From: Chara braunii
Taxonomy: Eukaryota > Streptophyta > Charophyceae > Charales > Characeae
Length of the DNA: 23,157 nt
Reading direction: 5' to 3'
NCBI GenBank assembly: GCA_003427395.1
Contig: BFEA01000041.1
Coordinates: 3,955,041 to 3,978,197 of the forward strand
This document shows positions 10,701-21,141 of the stretch, piece after piece; the first letter of the stretch is position 1; each line of letters opens with the position of its first letter. Made by a program: the position numbers and the translations under genes. Under the pieces are notes generated by a model, which worked only from the letters and a program-made list of their open reading frames with translations, was not told where the DNA came from and did no database searches.

Positions 10701-11695
10701 GTGATTCCTCCATTCTTGCTTTCTGAGGACATATTCACACCAACATGTATACTTGTAAATTTTACAGGTGCGAATTTGCGATTATACGACACCTCTCGGT
10801 CGTACATCTCACTCATTTCTTGCACAAAACAAAAATGACATTATGGGAACTTATTCCCCAAATGCAAAAACATGTGTTGTGAAGTCACACAGCATGATGC
10901 AAAAAAAAAAAAAAAAAAAAAATCGTTCAATTTTCATTGATTTGTTTTTTTTCAATTGCTTTTACCGTGAAAATTTTATTATGAATCAATAAATAAATCA
11001 TGAAAAAGAAAACACGCAATTGTGGGGACTTATAGAGTTCCTCGTAAATTGTGCAACCGTAGGGCTCCCTAGAGCGCAGATATTTACGTGCCCAAATATG
11101 TGAAATCACAAAATAGGGACCTTGGGTGACTTTTAAAGTTATGCATTATTTGCGATTTCGCGAATATACGTGTTAGTATGAGTATATCATAAGTTTGTGA
11201 TTGCGCCTCAAGACATACAAAAAATATGTATATGATTGTGTATCCTTCCACAATCTAGTGAAATATTTATTTTCATTTGCACATTTTGTGACTCGTGGGT
11301 TGAAAACCGTTATCTTTTTCTTTTATTTTCCACTTCTTGGAGATATAATATATATGTATATGCAGTGTTACCTGGCCGAACTTCGCGTGGGGGGGGGTCG
11401 TAACCCCGCTTGAACTCTGGGCAGCATGGACCCTTGCATTCATGACATGCTGAACCGGATTCTAGAACCCAAATATTTTTTAAAAAATTTGATAATAACC
11501 TTGCAAAGGCCTAACCTGCAAATGTTTGTGTCATTTTGTCAAGCAAAAAAAAAACTAAAATTAACAGAAGTAGAGGGATTTAATAATTTCATACCCCCCC
11601 CATAATTTTGACATTTTTTTTTTTTTTTTTCTTTTCTAATCGTTCAACATCAATAAATCGACCCATCAATAAAAGTTGATTGATTGATTTATTGA
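10701..11695. other. AT-rich stretch without recognisable gene
   Basis: AT-rich DNA with homopolymers (A-run about 10902-10922, T-run about 11614-11630) and no sustained open frame. No inverted-repeat element or RNA gene was recognised. Confidence 0.45.
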
Positions 11696-11879
11696 CTCTC
11701 TCTCTCTCTCTNNNNNNNNNNNNNNNNNNNNNNNNNNNNNNNNNNNNNNNNNNNNNNNNNNNNNNNNNNNNNNNNNNNNNNNNNNNNNNNNNNNNNNNNN
11801 NNNNNNNNNNNNNNNNNNNNNNNNNNNNNNNNNNNNNNNNNNNNNNNNNNNNNNNNNNNNNNNNNNNNNNNNNNNNNNN
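11696..11879. other. (TC)n followed by assembly gap of 168 N
   Basis: A TC array runs into N at 11712. The N run ends at 11879, followed by a C run. The gap sits between a TC microsatellite and a CA-rich minisatellite, so its length and the adjacent sequence are unreliable. Frames crossing it are meaningless. Confidence 0.98.
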
Positions 11880-12310
11880 CCCCCCCCCCGCGTGCATGCG
11901 CGTTCGCACCTTGCCAGCACTTGCACATATGTGCGCACTTTCAAACACACTCATTGGCGGGCGTCGTGCACACGCAGACACACACTTGTCAGCATGTGCA
12001 CACGTGTGCGCACTCACAAACACACTCACGAACGCCCGCATGCACGCATACACACACACACTAGTGAGCGAGCGAGTATGCACACAGAAACACACACTCA
12101 AGAGCGAGCCAGCACGCACGCAACCAGACAAAGGCATACACACATACACACACTCACTGATGCACTCGTGTACGCAAACACATACACACACACTTGCTGG
12201 CGTGCACGTGCGTGTAGACACGCAACCCCACACACTTGCCCTCGAGCGAGAGAGCAAGCATGCAAACATGCACAAGCACACACCCACCTACACATATATG
12301 CGCGTGCGAG
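11880..12310. repeat. CA/GCAC-rich minisatellite
   Basis: This tract is dominated by CACACA, GCACGC and TGTGCGCAC words. Larger units are visible: a TTGCCAGCACTTGCAC-type unit near 11911 recurs near 11988 (about 80 bp on) and in a shorter form near 12193. Open frames on both strands are by-products of the repeat. A T-rich run follows at 12318-12350. Confidence 0.85.
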
Positions 12311-12384
12311 CACGCGATTTTTTTTTTCGTTTTTTTTGTTTTTTTGTTTTTGAAGTGAACTGGTGCCTTCTGCCAATGAATCTT

Positions 12385-12691
12385 CAACCAACTAACCAAC
12401 CGACCGACCAACCAACCGACCCACCGACCAACCGACCCACCGACCAACCGACCCACTGACTGACCGACCGACCAACTGACCGACCGACCAACCGACCGAC
12501 CGACCAACCGACCGATCGACCAACTGACTGATCGACCAACTGACTGATCGACCAACCGACGGACCGACCAACCAGCTGACCGACCAACTAACCAACCTAC
12601 CAACCAACCAACCAACCAACCAACCAACCAACCAACCAACCAACCAACCAACCAACCAACCAACCAGCCAACCAGCCAACCAACCAACCAA
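12385..12691. repeat. CCAA/CCGA tetranucleotide array with higher-order unit
   Basis: About 300 bp of four-base units, mainly CCAA and CCGA with CCCA and CTGA variants. A pure CCAA block occupies about 12601-12665. Within the mixed block a 16-bp unit, GATCGACCAACTGACT, occurs at 12514 and 12530, with a variant at 12546. The minus strand reads as long Val/Gly/Trp/Ser-rich frames only because a 4-bp period cycles through all frames without making stops. Confidence 0.95.
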
Positions 12692-13077
12692 TCATCACCC
12701 CGTGTTCCCCCCCCAACCACACACACACACATAAACATATTGGGGACGGGGGGGAGAGAGGCGGAGGCGGCTGGCGTTCGATGGGCAATTTGAACCCCCC
12801 TCCCCCCCCCCTCTTCCAAAACAAATTTTCTACTTTTAAAAGAATCGGAGTGGGCAGAGCCCCCCCTGCATCACCGAACACAGTAAAAAAACCAAAAAAA
12901 AAAAAAAACGTAGGCATTTGCCCAAACGTCGGGTCGGGGGTGCCGAACCTCCGGCCCATCATGTTGGGCCTGGGCTGGAGGCCGGTAACCTTGTATAAAT
13001 GCAAATCGCCGGCACTGACCTCCAAAAAGAGCAAAAGGTAATGATCTATTCGAATACAACAACTATTTCCTTCTGAA
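12692..13077. other. unassigned stretch with G/C runs and small hairpin
   Basis: No gene is recognised. C-rich and A-rich homopolymers are frequent. GGCCCA and TGGGCC near 12953-12971 form a perfect 6-bp stem within a larger imperfect CCTCC/GGAGG fold. TTTGAACCCC near 12789 resembles an inverted B box. The word TGCCGAACCT at about 12938 recurs near 14231 and 20338. Confidence 0.4.
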
Positions 13078-13137
13078 ATTCAAATAGAACTCGTGCACCT
13101 TCCATTCAAATACATTGCATGTGAGTTCTATTTGAAT
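13078..13137. repeat. 15-bp perfect inverted repeat
   Basis: ATTCAAATAGAACTC (13078-13092) and its exact reverse complement (13123-13137) flank a 30-nt spacer. The sequence CGAATACAAC or TGAATACAAC occurs beside both, suggesting a small foldback or an inverted duplication. Confidence 0.75.
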
Positions 13138-13176
13138 ACAACGTAGATGTGTTATGTGTTATGTTGGGGGGAATTC

Positions 13177-13343
13177 AGTGGTGCGAGCATGTCCCTGGAG
13201 AAGTGGAAACAAAGGTGGTAGTTATCACCAAAATGAGCTGGTCGGATACCTATGCCCCTACCTACAGTAGCGCAAGCATGCCTTGCAAGAAGTGGAAACG
13301 AAGGTGGTGGTTATCACCAAAATGAGCTGGTCTGAAAATACCC
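13177..13343. repeat. 88-bp tandem duplication
   Basis: Two copies start at about 13177 and 13265. They share GTGGAAAC, AAGGTGG and a 23-base block ending in AATGAGCTGGTC, with scattered substitutions. Confidence 0.85.
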
Positions 13344-13654
13344 AACCCAAAATAATATAGCGAACTTCGCTGTCTATGTACATCGACATAACAGCGGTCT
13401 CATTTATTCAGGAGAGGAGGCGCAGGGCAATACGGGAAGATTTGAGGGATAGTTTTGTAATTTGGAACAATGGACTGTCGCAACAAGGATTTGGTTCCTG
13501 CAATCGCAAGGTTGAGGATGTTGCCAGTGCTGCAACGCCTCCGTAGACGGATTAGTTTGAGATCTCTGTCATCCACTCTACTGGTTGGTAGTACGACCGT
13601 GCTCCCCCCCCCGTTCTTGTTTTTCAGGAACTTATTTCACTTCATTCAACTTAT

Positions 13655-13886
13655 CTGTGGAGGATTCGAGCTCGAGCCCACGTCTTCGGGCGTCGCCACT
13701 CCACTCTGGATATGTGAAAAAGACAAAAATGTGGCGGGTGCACCTGGCCATGTTCTACCGGGAAGTTCATTCTCATTTTCCACATTTCGACAGTGGTGTG
13801 GCGATGCCCTTCAACAGTTTGTTTTTGGTGCACAAACTGAAGTAGGCCGTTTCCTGCGCGGACATCAGCTTTCCACCGGTAATACC
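13655..13886 (-). repeat. dispersed repeat family, copy B, with B-box-like end
   Basis: 13691-13886 matches copy A at 10401-10600. Just before the shared part, GGATTCGAGCTCGAGCCC (about 13662-13679), read on the minus strand, resembles a tRNA T-arm and Pol III B box. The family may therefore be tRNA-related. No A box was seen. The + frame 13470-14009 overlaps this repeat and is probably not a gene. Confidence 0.45.
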
Positions 13887-14302
13887 GACAGGCAGGTTGG
13901 TAGTAGTTTAGGATCCCGTGGGAACTTTTTGCACTGGTCGAACGGGGTCGTATTTACGGTCACAATACATACGTACAGCGAAGTCCTTGTCCGAGAATGT
14001 ATAACCTAACATGCCGCGGCCGTAGATTGCCTTTTGCATGGACGGCGGCGACGACAGAATAAGAATTAGCAAGTCCGATGCATGGGCGGTACCGGCACAG
14101 GATCCTGTGGCGGGAGATGCAGGGCAAGGCAGACCTCTCGAGTGGTTTGTCTCTAAATCGGCGCTTGTCCTCTCTGTCCTTCAGTGTGTCGGACAAGGAT
14201 TCTCTCGGCAGGTGGTAGGTGCCAGGTGGTGTGCCGAACCTGCAGGGAACGTAAAGAACGCCATAACTGAGGTTGCCCGAAGACGGCCTAGTTGTTAGAG
14301 AG
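13887..14302. other. region upstream of the ACP gene (5' UTR and possible promoter)
   Basis: This sequence lies directly upstream of the ACP start codon. I see no clear TATA box at a suitable distance. It is moderately GC-rich with CGG/GCG words. The transcript start cannot be placed. Confidence 0.3.
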
Positions 14303-14401
14303 ATGGCGACCGCTGCTGCAGCTTCGCTCCGCCAGGTGGCAACCGCTCACTGTATCACCTCGACGTCCGCAGCGGCGGCTACCAATTCGACGCGTGTCCA
14401 G
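14303..14401 (+). CDS. ACP exon 1: start of transit peptide
   Basis: ATG 14303 lies in a good context (G at -3, GCG following). The exon encodes 33 residues beginning MATAAAASLRQ, rich in Ala, Ser and Thr with no acidic residue, typical of the start of a chloroplast transit peptide. It ends CAG with GTGCTC as donor, and reading on would hit a TAG five codons past the ATG-proximal exon end at 14408-14410. An alternative donor CAG/GTGGCA after residue 11 (14335/14336) is also phase 0 and would shorten the leader by 22 residues. Confidence 0.75.
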
Positions 14402-17400
14402 GTGCTCTAGTGAAAACATCCCCGTGTGCTCCACTCACTCTCTTTTCTGCCCATTCAATTATCGGCAATAATCCCCCTTTCTCCCGCCACCCGCCCTTCC
14501 GCTTCCTCACCCCCGCCCCCGCCCCCGCCCCCGCCCCGCTGCCCCCTGCGTCCGCACCCCACGTTTGTGCTTTACTTGCTCTCTTTTCGGCCCAAGTAAC
14601 TCTAATCACCCCTTTCCCTTCCCCCGCCTTGCGCTCCCGTTGCCCCTCCCCGGCCTCCGCCCCCGGCCTGCTTCCGACCCCATTCCCGTCCCTACCTCCG
14701 GCCCCTGTTTTTGCTCCCCATCCTCGTCCCCGGTCCCCTTACACACGTTCAGCGCGACATTGAACGCGCCGTTGGGAGGGGGGACTTGTCCTTCGTGTTT
14801 GCTGCCGCCGTATCTGGGCCAGATTCTGTGCACTTTGCTTCCTCTGCGCCTCACTCCATCTCTTCCCGCCTACTCCTCTTCCGCACGTTCTCCTCCTTGC
14901 CTCTCTCTTTTCGACCATGCGCTGTGCCCTGCATTTTCCTTTGTTGTATTTGACATCGGCGATTCATTGAAGGAAGTGCTGATTCGTGCGCATTTACTGT
15001 CTTACTCCGACACGAGTACATCTCTGTGCTGTTCTCGCTGTGTATCCATCCCTACCTTAGTCGCTCTCTCGGCATCTTGTGTTTAAAGATTAAATTGGAC
15101 CCTGGGGCTTGAGCGGATGTTCCAAACGGGTCGAGTTGTTTTGCCTGCCAGCACTCCGCCGCTTTTCCACGATATTTATAGCGCCTCCCTCACCTACCGT
15201 CTTCGCTCGAAGTCACGCTAATTACGAATGTATACAGGTCGTCTTTCCGGTCAGGTACCCTCGTGATCAGGGTGCGTTATGTGCGGGGACGATGGTAGTC
15301 TACCCTGCCTTTTCGTGTGCTGTGCGTCGTTAGAGTTCCCCCCTCCTCACCCCACCCCACGCTGTGCGTCATTCATGAGCTCTCCTCCCTCCGTCCTCGC
15401 CCCCTCCGCGCCTTCCCCCCCGCCCCTCCCCCCCCGCCCTTTCTCCTCCCCCCCATTATGAGTACAACCATTTTCGAACGGGCCGGAATGTAATGGCGGG
15501 AGGACAAGGAATGGGTGGCGGCAAATATTCCCCAGCGAAGATGATATTTTTGTTAATTGCGGAAGGTGTCCAGACGAAATTTTGTTGACATCATTTTCAA
15601 TCTTCAGTGACAGGGCAGCAGGACTTTTTTTCACAGTCCAGACATGTTTTTGTCGACATCTAATTTCAATCTTCAGTGGCGTGGCAGCAGCCAAAGGTGG
15701 GGAAAGGGGAGAGTGGGGGGTTAATTTGCCGCGCCGGTATGATCTCTTGTTTCCACGTATCCGTCCGCAGTCTGGGGGTCTCCCGTCTGGGCCCTTGCCA
15801 CGACATTGTGGTAATTAGCGAGTGCATCTTCAGCGAGAATGTGGAAACGTACACACGCCATTGTTTGTTGTTTTCACAAATTTGCGAGTGGTAGGGGGAG
15901 GCCTGTTGTTCCCACAATGCACCGACCAGGTTCAATTCACAGACCAGGTGTGTCCGTGCGACTTTGAGTCTAGATACAGCAATAATGACTGGGCGTTTTA
16001 CTCGAATAGAAATAGCCGTATCTGGGCGAAGTTTCAGTCTACATTCAGCGATTATGACCGGCCTTTTTTTTCGGGTGAAGACGGTAGTCCTCCTGGGCAG
16101 GTTGCGCCGGAGGCCAGGCGGAGTAAGGAGGGCGTAAATGAGAATTTTCTAAATGGAGGGCGGAAAAAAAGAAAAAAGGCGAAGGGGGAACAAAAAAAAA
16201 TTGAAGGCAAAGGGAAAAAAAATAAATGCCATAAGTGATTCCAGCAACGTAAAGATGAATAGCGATTCCAGCAGTTCTTTTTCGTCTGTTCTTTTCTATT
16301 GGAGCAGATCATTACCTTACCGTACACATGCCAGAAGGAAAAAAAAAAGAAAAGACAATAAGAAACAATGTCAAACCAGGGATAATTGGCATTGACCGAT
16401 TGATTGGTGACTTTGTTTTTCACAAATTTATTTTCTTTGATGCAGGCTTCTGCTCGGGGATTTCCGTTGAGGTTGTGTGCGTCGCAGCGACCGGGATCCC
16501 GATCACTATCTTTTGCCGCGAGGAAGAGTGTGTGGAAAGTCTCTACGCGGAGGACGACAGTCAGATGCAGTGCGGTAAGAAAACACACACGCATACACAC
16601 ACACACGGGGTGTTCAGTCTCCTGACGAGCCGATGATGAAAGTCCGACTACGAGAGAGTCCGCCGCCGTCATATATTCTTACCGGCCTCGCCGCACAACT
16701 CACCCAATGTGCAAAGTGAGAACGTATCTTTCCCGAGAACGTCGAAAGAAACAACCACATCCGCGTTAGTTTAAGTTGTCCCTTGCACATTTCGCGAGGG
16801 GTGCGGCGAGGGGCCGTATGATGGATGTCTCTGGGTCATTAAATAATAAAATACAGACCGATGACCGACGGAAGAGTCTTGCCGCTGTCATGCTTATAGT
16901 CAGATACATCTGTGCTTTAAGAACAAATACAGACAGAGTTAAATGTGTGTGATGAGTGGATGGACCTTATACGTTATATAATTTATTTGTAAACAGTTTA
17001 ATGCAATTTATTATTGTTATAATATAATATATTGTCACAAAGATATCAGAGCGCAAAATCGAAAAAATACAGAAGGAAACAATAAAGATGTCAATTCATT
17101 TATCTTCTTACTTACACAACTCCCCCTGTTCAGAACCTCTGACCAATATCATAATGTCATCGACGGAAGAGTCTTGACGCGGTCATGCTTATAGTCAGAT
17201 GCATCTGTGCTTTAAGAACAAATACAGACAGAGTTCAAGGTGTGTGATGAGTGGATGGACCTTATACGTTATATAATTTATTTGTATAAGCAGTTTAATG
17301 CAGTTTATTATGTTATAATATAATATATCGTCACAAAGATATCACAGCGCAAAATCGAAAAAATACAAAAGGAAACAAAAAAGATGTCAATTCATTTTTT

Positions 17401-20400
17401 ATCTTCCTACTTACACAACTCCCCCTGTTCAGAACGTCTGACCAATATCATAATGTTATATAACATATATGTTTGGCGATCTATATGAAAAGGAACTGTA
17501 AGAGGGAGAAGCAACGAGCACAGCGCGATTCGCGCCTTGTGGGTTCTAATTGAAAAAGAGAGTCGCACTCCTTCTGATGAGGCGATGGATGAAATTTTGA
17601 CGAAAGAGACAGTGATGTTTTCGTCTCTGGGTCATTAAATACAGGTCGACGGAGTCTTGACGCAGCTATGCATGCTTATGGGCCTCGCTCGACTACACAG
17701 CTCTCTAGATGCATTTGGACGTTTTCTGGACCAGGTGGATAGGGACGAGTGCAGCCTTTCGAATGCATCTGGTCCAGGACGCGTCCAAATGCGTGTAGAA
17801 TATTATGTTTAGTGGAGCGAAGCCCTATGTCTCTATGTAATCAAACACAGACGATCTTAGATATACCACAGACGTCGAAGAAAGAGATGTCAGGGGAGGG
17901 GTGTGGGTGATGTCAGTTGGTGTAGACTACGACTGCCCTTTTGCGACCGCCATGGGTTGGTCATCAGGAAGGGTCCCCCCCCCTTTCGGTTGATCCGTGA
18001 GGTTGGGATCGGGATGGAGCGGGCGGAGTTCGGTCGGAGGCGGTGGTTTTCTGTGTTTTCTGCGGGAGGTAGTTGGCTCGACTCGAAGAGGGTAGCGAGT
18101 GAGTGAGTGAGTGAGTGGGTTCATCGAAATCGGGAGAAATATGCAGCCGTTTACATGTGTCTCTGGGCCATGGGACATGGATGGTGAATTTGTTTTTGTT
18201 TATGTGATCCTTGGGTGCCTCCCGGGAAAAAAAGGGGATTTGAATCGCGACTTCTGGGATTTCGAGCGGAAAGGTACAGGGAAGAAAGACACGACTCACA
18301 GAGCAGAGTAGAACAGAAGTGGGGGGGGGGCGGGGGGCGGTTGCGACGACGAGTCGTGGCTTTGTCACCTGTACCTTTCCGCTCTGGGATTCCAGAAGTC
18401 GCGGTTTCAAATCCCGTTTTTTCGGTGTGAGGTACCCAGGGATCACATAATTAAGCTGGAGCTCCACGTATCTCTTGATGTGTAATGCAGTAATCGTTCG
18501 TTGTTTCGGGGGGGGAATAATGTGGCAATCTTGAGGCATCAGAGGGGGGTCTAAGGAAACGAAAATAAGGAAGAAGGGAAAACTTGGGCGCAGTAGAGGA
18601 TTCGAGTTTTAGTAATTTAAATGCGTTTCAGTCACGTCACGGTTTCGCGAATTGTGCTCGAAAGGGAGGAAAATCGTCAATGTATCCAACCCAGCTTTGG
18701 GGTTGGGTGGGGACGTGTTGTATTCGAGTGATTGCCTGAAGTGTATTTAGAACTGACAATGACTGCGCCGTAGCTACCCTACCCCAATAAGGAAAGGAAA
18801 TGTGCACCTGCATATCAAGTGCATCTCATCTAAACCAAGAAAGATGAGGGATGACAACCGGTGATGTGGTCACAGACAGCTTTGTGGGAGCGCGGGGCGG
18901 CCAGGCAGAATTCTCTTTTTTCTCTGTATCGTTCCTATGTTGCAGATGTCCCGATTGACTTTTGCATGCATTTGCGTGATTCGAGGATGATGTTGATGAT
19001 GAGAATGTAGTGCAGCAGACTATAAACTAGTATAAAGTCATGTGCGCATATTACAAGCATGTACTGAGAAATTCAGTCACCAGTATGTGCATCTAAATGC
19101 GCAACAGTGTTTGCCTCGACCCTTCTTCCTTCGAATTCCACACTTGGACATAGGTGGGAGGAGGGGAGGGAGGGTTGGGCGCTTCCCTCCTTTGTTCGCT
19201 CTGCTGCAGATGGGAATGGTCTTACAGTCGCACCCAATCTATGATCGGTAAATGCGACGGAAGGAAGAGATGCATGCGTGCATGTGTACGTTTACTAAAT
19301 TTTATTTATTTGTAGCAGCCCCTTTAAGGGGGGGCGGGGTGCAAGGGGGGGGGAGAGGTTGCAGTTTCAGTTTTGTATCTCTTTTGTTTTGGACCGTTTT
19401 TTTTGTTTTTTTGATTCGGGAAACACGTTTATCTGGTTCCATCTGGATTCGAACTCACGTCTGGTACCAACTGAATCTATGCCCGTTGGTACAAGTTTTG
19501 ATTTCCACTAGCCGGCTTCCCGCGAATAGAACGTGCGGTCATTTCATTTTTGTGTATTTGGGGCAAATGAAATGGCCCTACGTTCTGTTCGGGTAAAACG
19601 GTAGTCATGACAAATGTATTAAAAGTAAGATCTCTCCGCCCCTTCTCCTGGAAAAAAAGGAAAAAGGGAAAGCAAGCAATTAATATGGTATGTGGGTGTA
19701 TTTGGCCTGTGCTGCGGGACGCCCGTTGCTCCCAAATGAAGAACCGAAGGAAGTTTGGTACAGAGAGGGAGGACCGAGGACCCCAATGTGTGTTTATTTG
19801 TCTTCTCTTTTTCGTTTAATAATAGAACGGGTGCAGCCCATGATGACAAGTGACTTTCTGTCATTTGAACTGCCTACCGTCTTCCCCCGAACACAACGCA
19901 CCCTCATTTTGGCTGTATCTGGCCGGAAATATAACTCGTAGGCATTCACTTTTACGGTGCGTTATGTTCGGGGGAAGACGGTAGTAATTTCGGTCCTACT
20001 TAACGAAACAGTCATAGGTGGACCCCTTCGGTCCAAATGGGCCCGGCTGTACTTGTATAAACATCCCTTGGCTCAGGTGTGCACTTGTGGAAACATCCTG
20101 GCCCATGTGGATGCTGCTCTTTATCCATCCACATAACCCACGTGAAATTTGTGAATCATGAGCTAGATTCACTGTGTAGTCTTGCAAACTAACAAATGAA
20201 AACGACGTGCGCTAGGATTTGAACCCAATGGGTGATTTGATAGAATCCGAGCTGCTGAGCTGCTAGCTGACAGCAACATGTGCACCGCTGCTCCACACGA
20301 GCCAAGCCAGGCCTGTACTTGTGTATTTGAATTGGCTGTGCCGAACCTGTTGCCCTTGGGGAAAAGTTTCCCTTGGGTCCACGGCCCACTGGGCTGCAGC

Positions 20401-21070
20401 TCCCAAGACCTGCCTGATGCGGATGGATATAATACTGCATGTTCTTTTTCTTCCTGTCAAATTATCGAGATCTGCGTGCCCCCTCTTGCCCTCCCTGAAA
20501 TTGACCACACGGATCAGATGTTAAACTGATGAGAACAGGTATTGCTACTACTACACTTGATCTTACTCGGCCAAAAGGGCGATAAGGGTATAGGATCCAC
20601 GTCTTCAATAATACTGCCACTTGGATTTCTTGCTCATCGGTAATATTTGCAGTCATACATCATATGTATAGCCTCCTGATGAGTCGGTGAAACTCCGACG
20701 AAACAGTTTGTGACAGCCCCTCGTTTGTTGTCCTCTTCTCTCTCTCTGCCTACGGTTTTACCGGGCAGTTCTGTTTGTGACGATTATGACGATATATATA
20801 CGAAGATGAAAAATGAATTGATATATTTTTTTTCCTTTGTTTTTTTTTTTTTGCTTTTGCGCTCTGATATCTATGTGATGATATATATGAATACATACAC
20901 AGCGGACTCGAGAGACTGTTGAGTTGTTTTTTTGTCCAGCTTTGGCCCAGGTGGTATGGAGAAAAAGGACGCTTTCTATGTACTGCCCCTTCTCTGGGTA
21001 GTTGGTTGTGGCAATATGTGACTACATGTCTAAATGTTTATGTACATCTATGGTGTTACCTTGTTTGCGT

Positions 21071-21141
<71 letters not shown>

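Larger units (their letters stand above)
14402..16445 (+). other. ACP intron 1
   Basis: GTGCTC at the donor and TTTCTTTGATGCAG at the acceptor. The first kilobase is pyrimidine-rich on the + strand (about 14420-15460), with CCCCCG repeats near 14510-14538 and C-rich runs at 15415-15460. Open frames there are low-complexity Pro/Ser/Leu and are not regarded as genes. The second half holds tandem repeats at 15568-15694 and 15967-16092 and an A-rich tract at 16160-16360. Confidence 0.7.

Noticed and set aside
11689-12459. Frames running through the N gap.
   Set aside because: They depend on unknown bases and simple repeats, so they say nothing about coding.
12098-12819. Long minus-strand frames rich in Val, Gly, Trp and Ser, and Cys/Val-rich frames in the CA-rich tract.
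   Set aside because: They are direct translations of tetranucleotide and CA repeats, open in several frames at once.
13470-14009. A 179-codon + frame just upstream of the ACP gene.
   Set aside because: Most of it overlaps a dispersed repeat, it shows no recognisable domain, and a better start for the ACP precursor lies at 14303.
14410-15086. Overlapping Pro/Ser/Leu-rich + frames inside ACP intron 1.
   Set aside because: They arise from pyrimidine-rich sequence, with no motif and no consistent frame.
20676-20760. Reading TGATGA in the 20676 motif as a box C of a C/D snoRNA.
   Set aside because: No CTGA D box with a terminal stem lies within about 60-120 nt; the next CTGA is roughly 190 nt away. 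The hammerhead core explains more of the sequence.
20942-20952. A possible micro-exon CTTTGGCCCAG between a good acceptor (TTTTTTTGTCCAG) and GTGGTA.
   Set aside because: Its 11 nt would break the phase-0 join between ACP exons 2 and 3.
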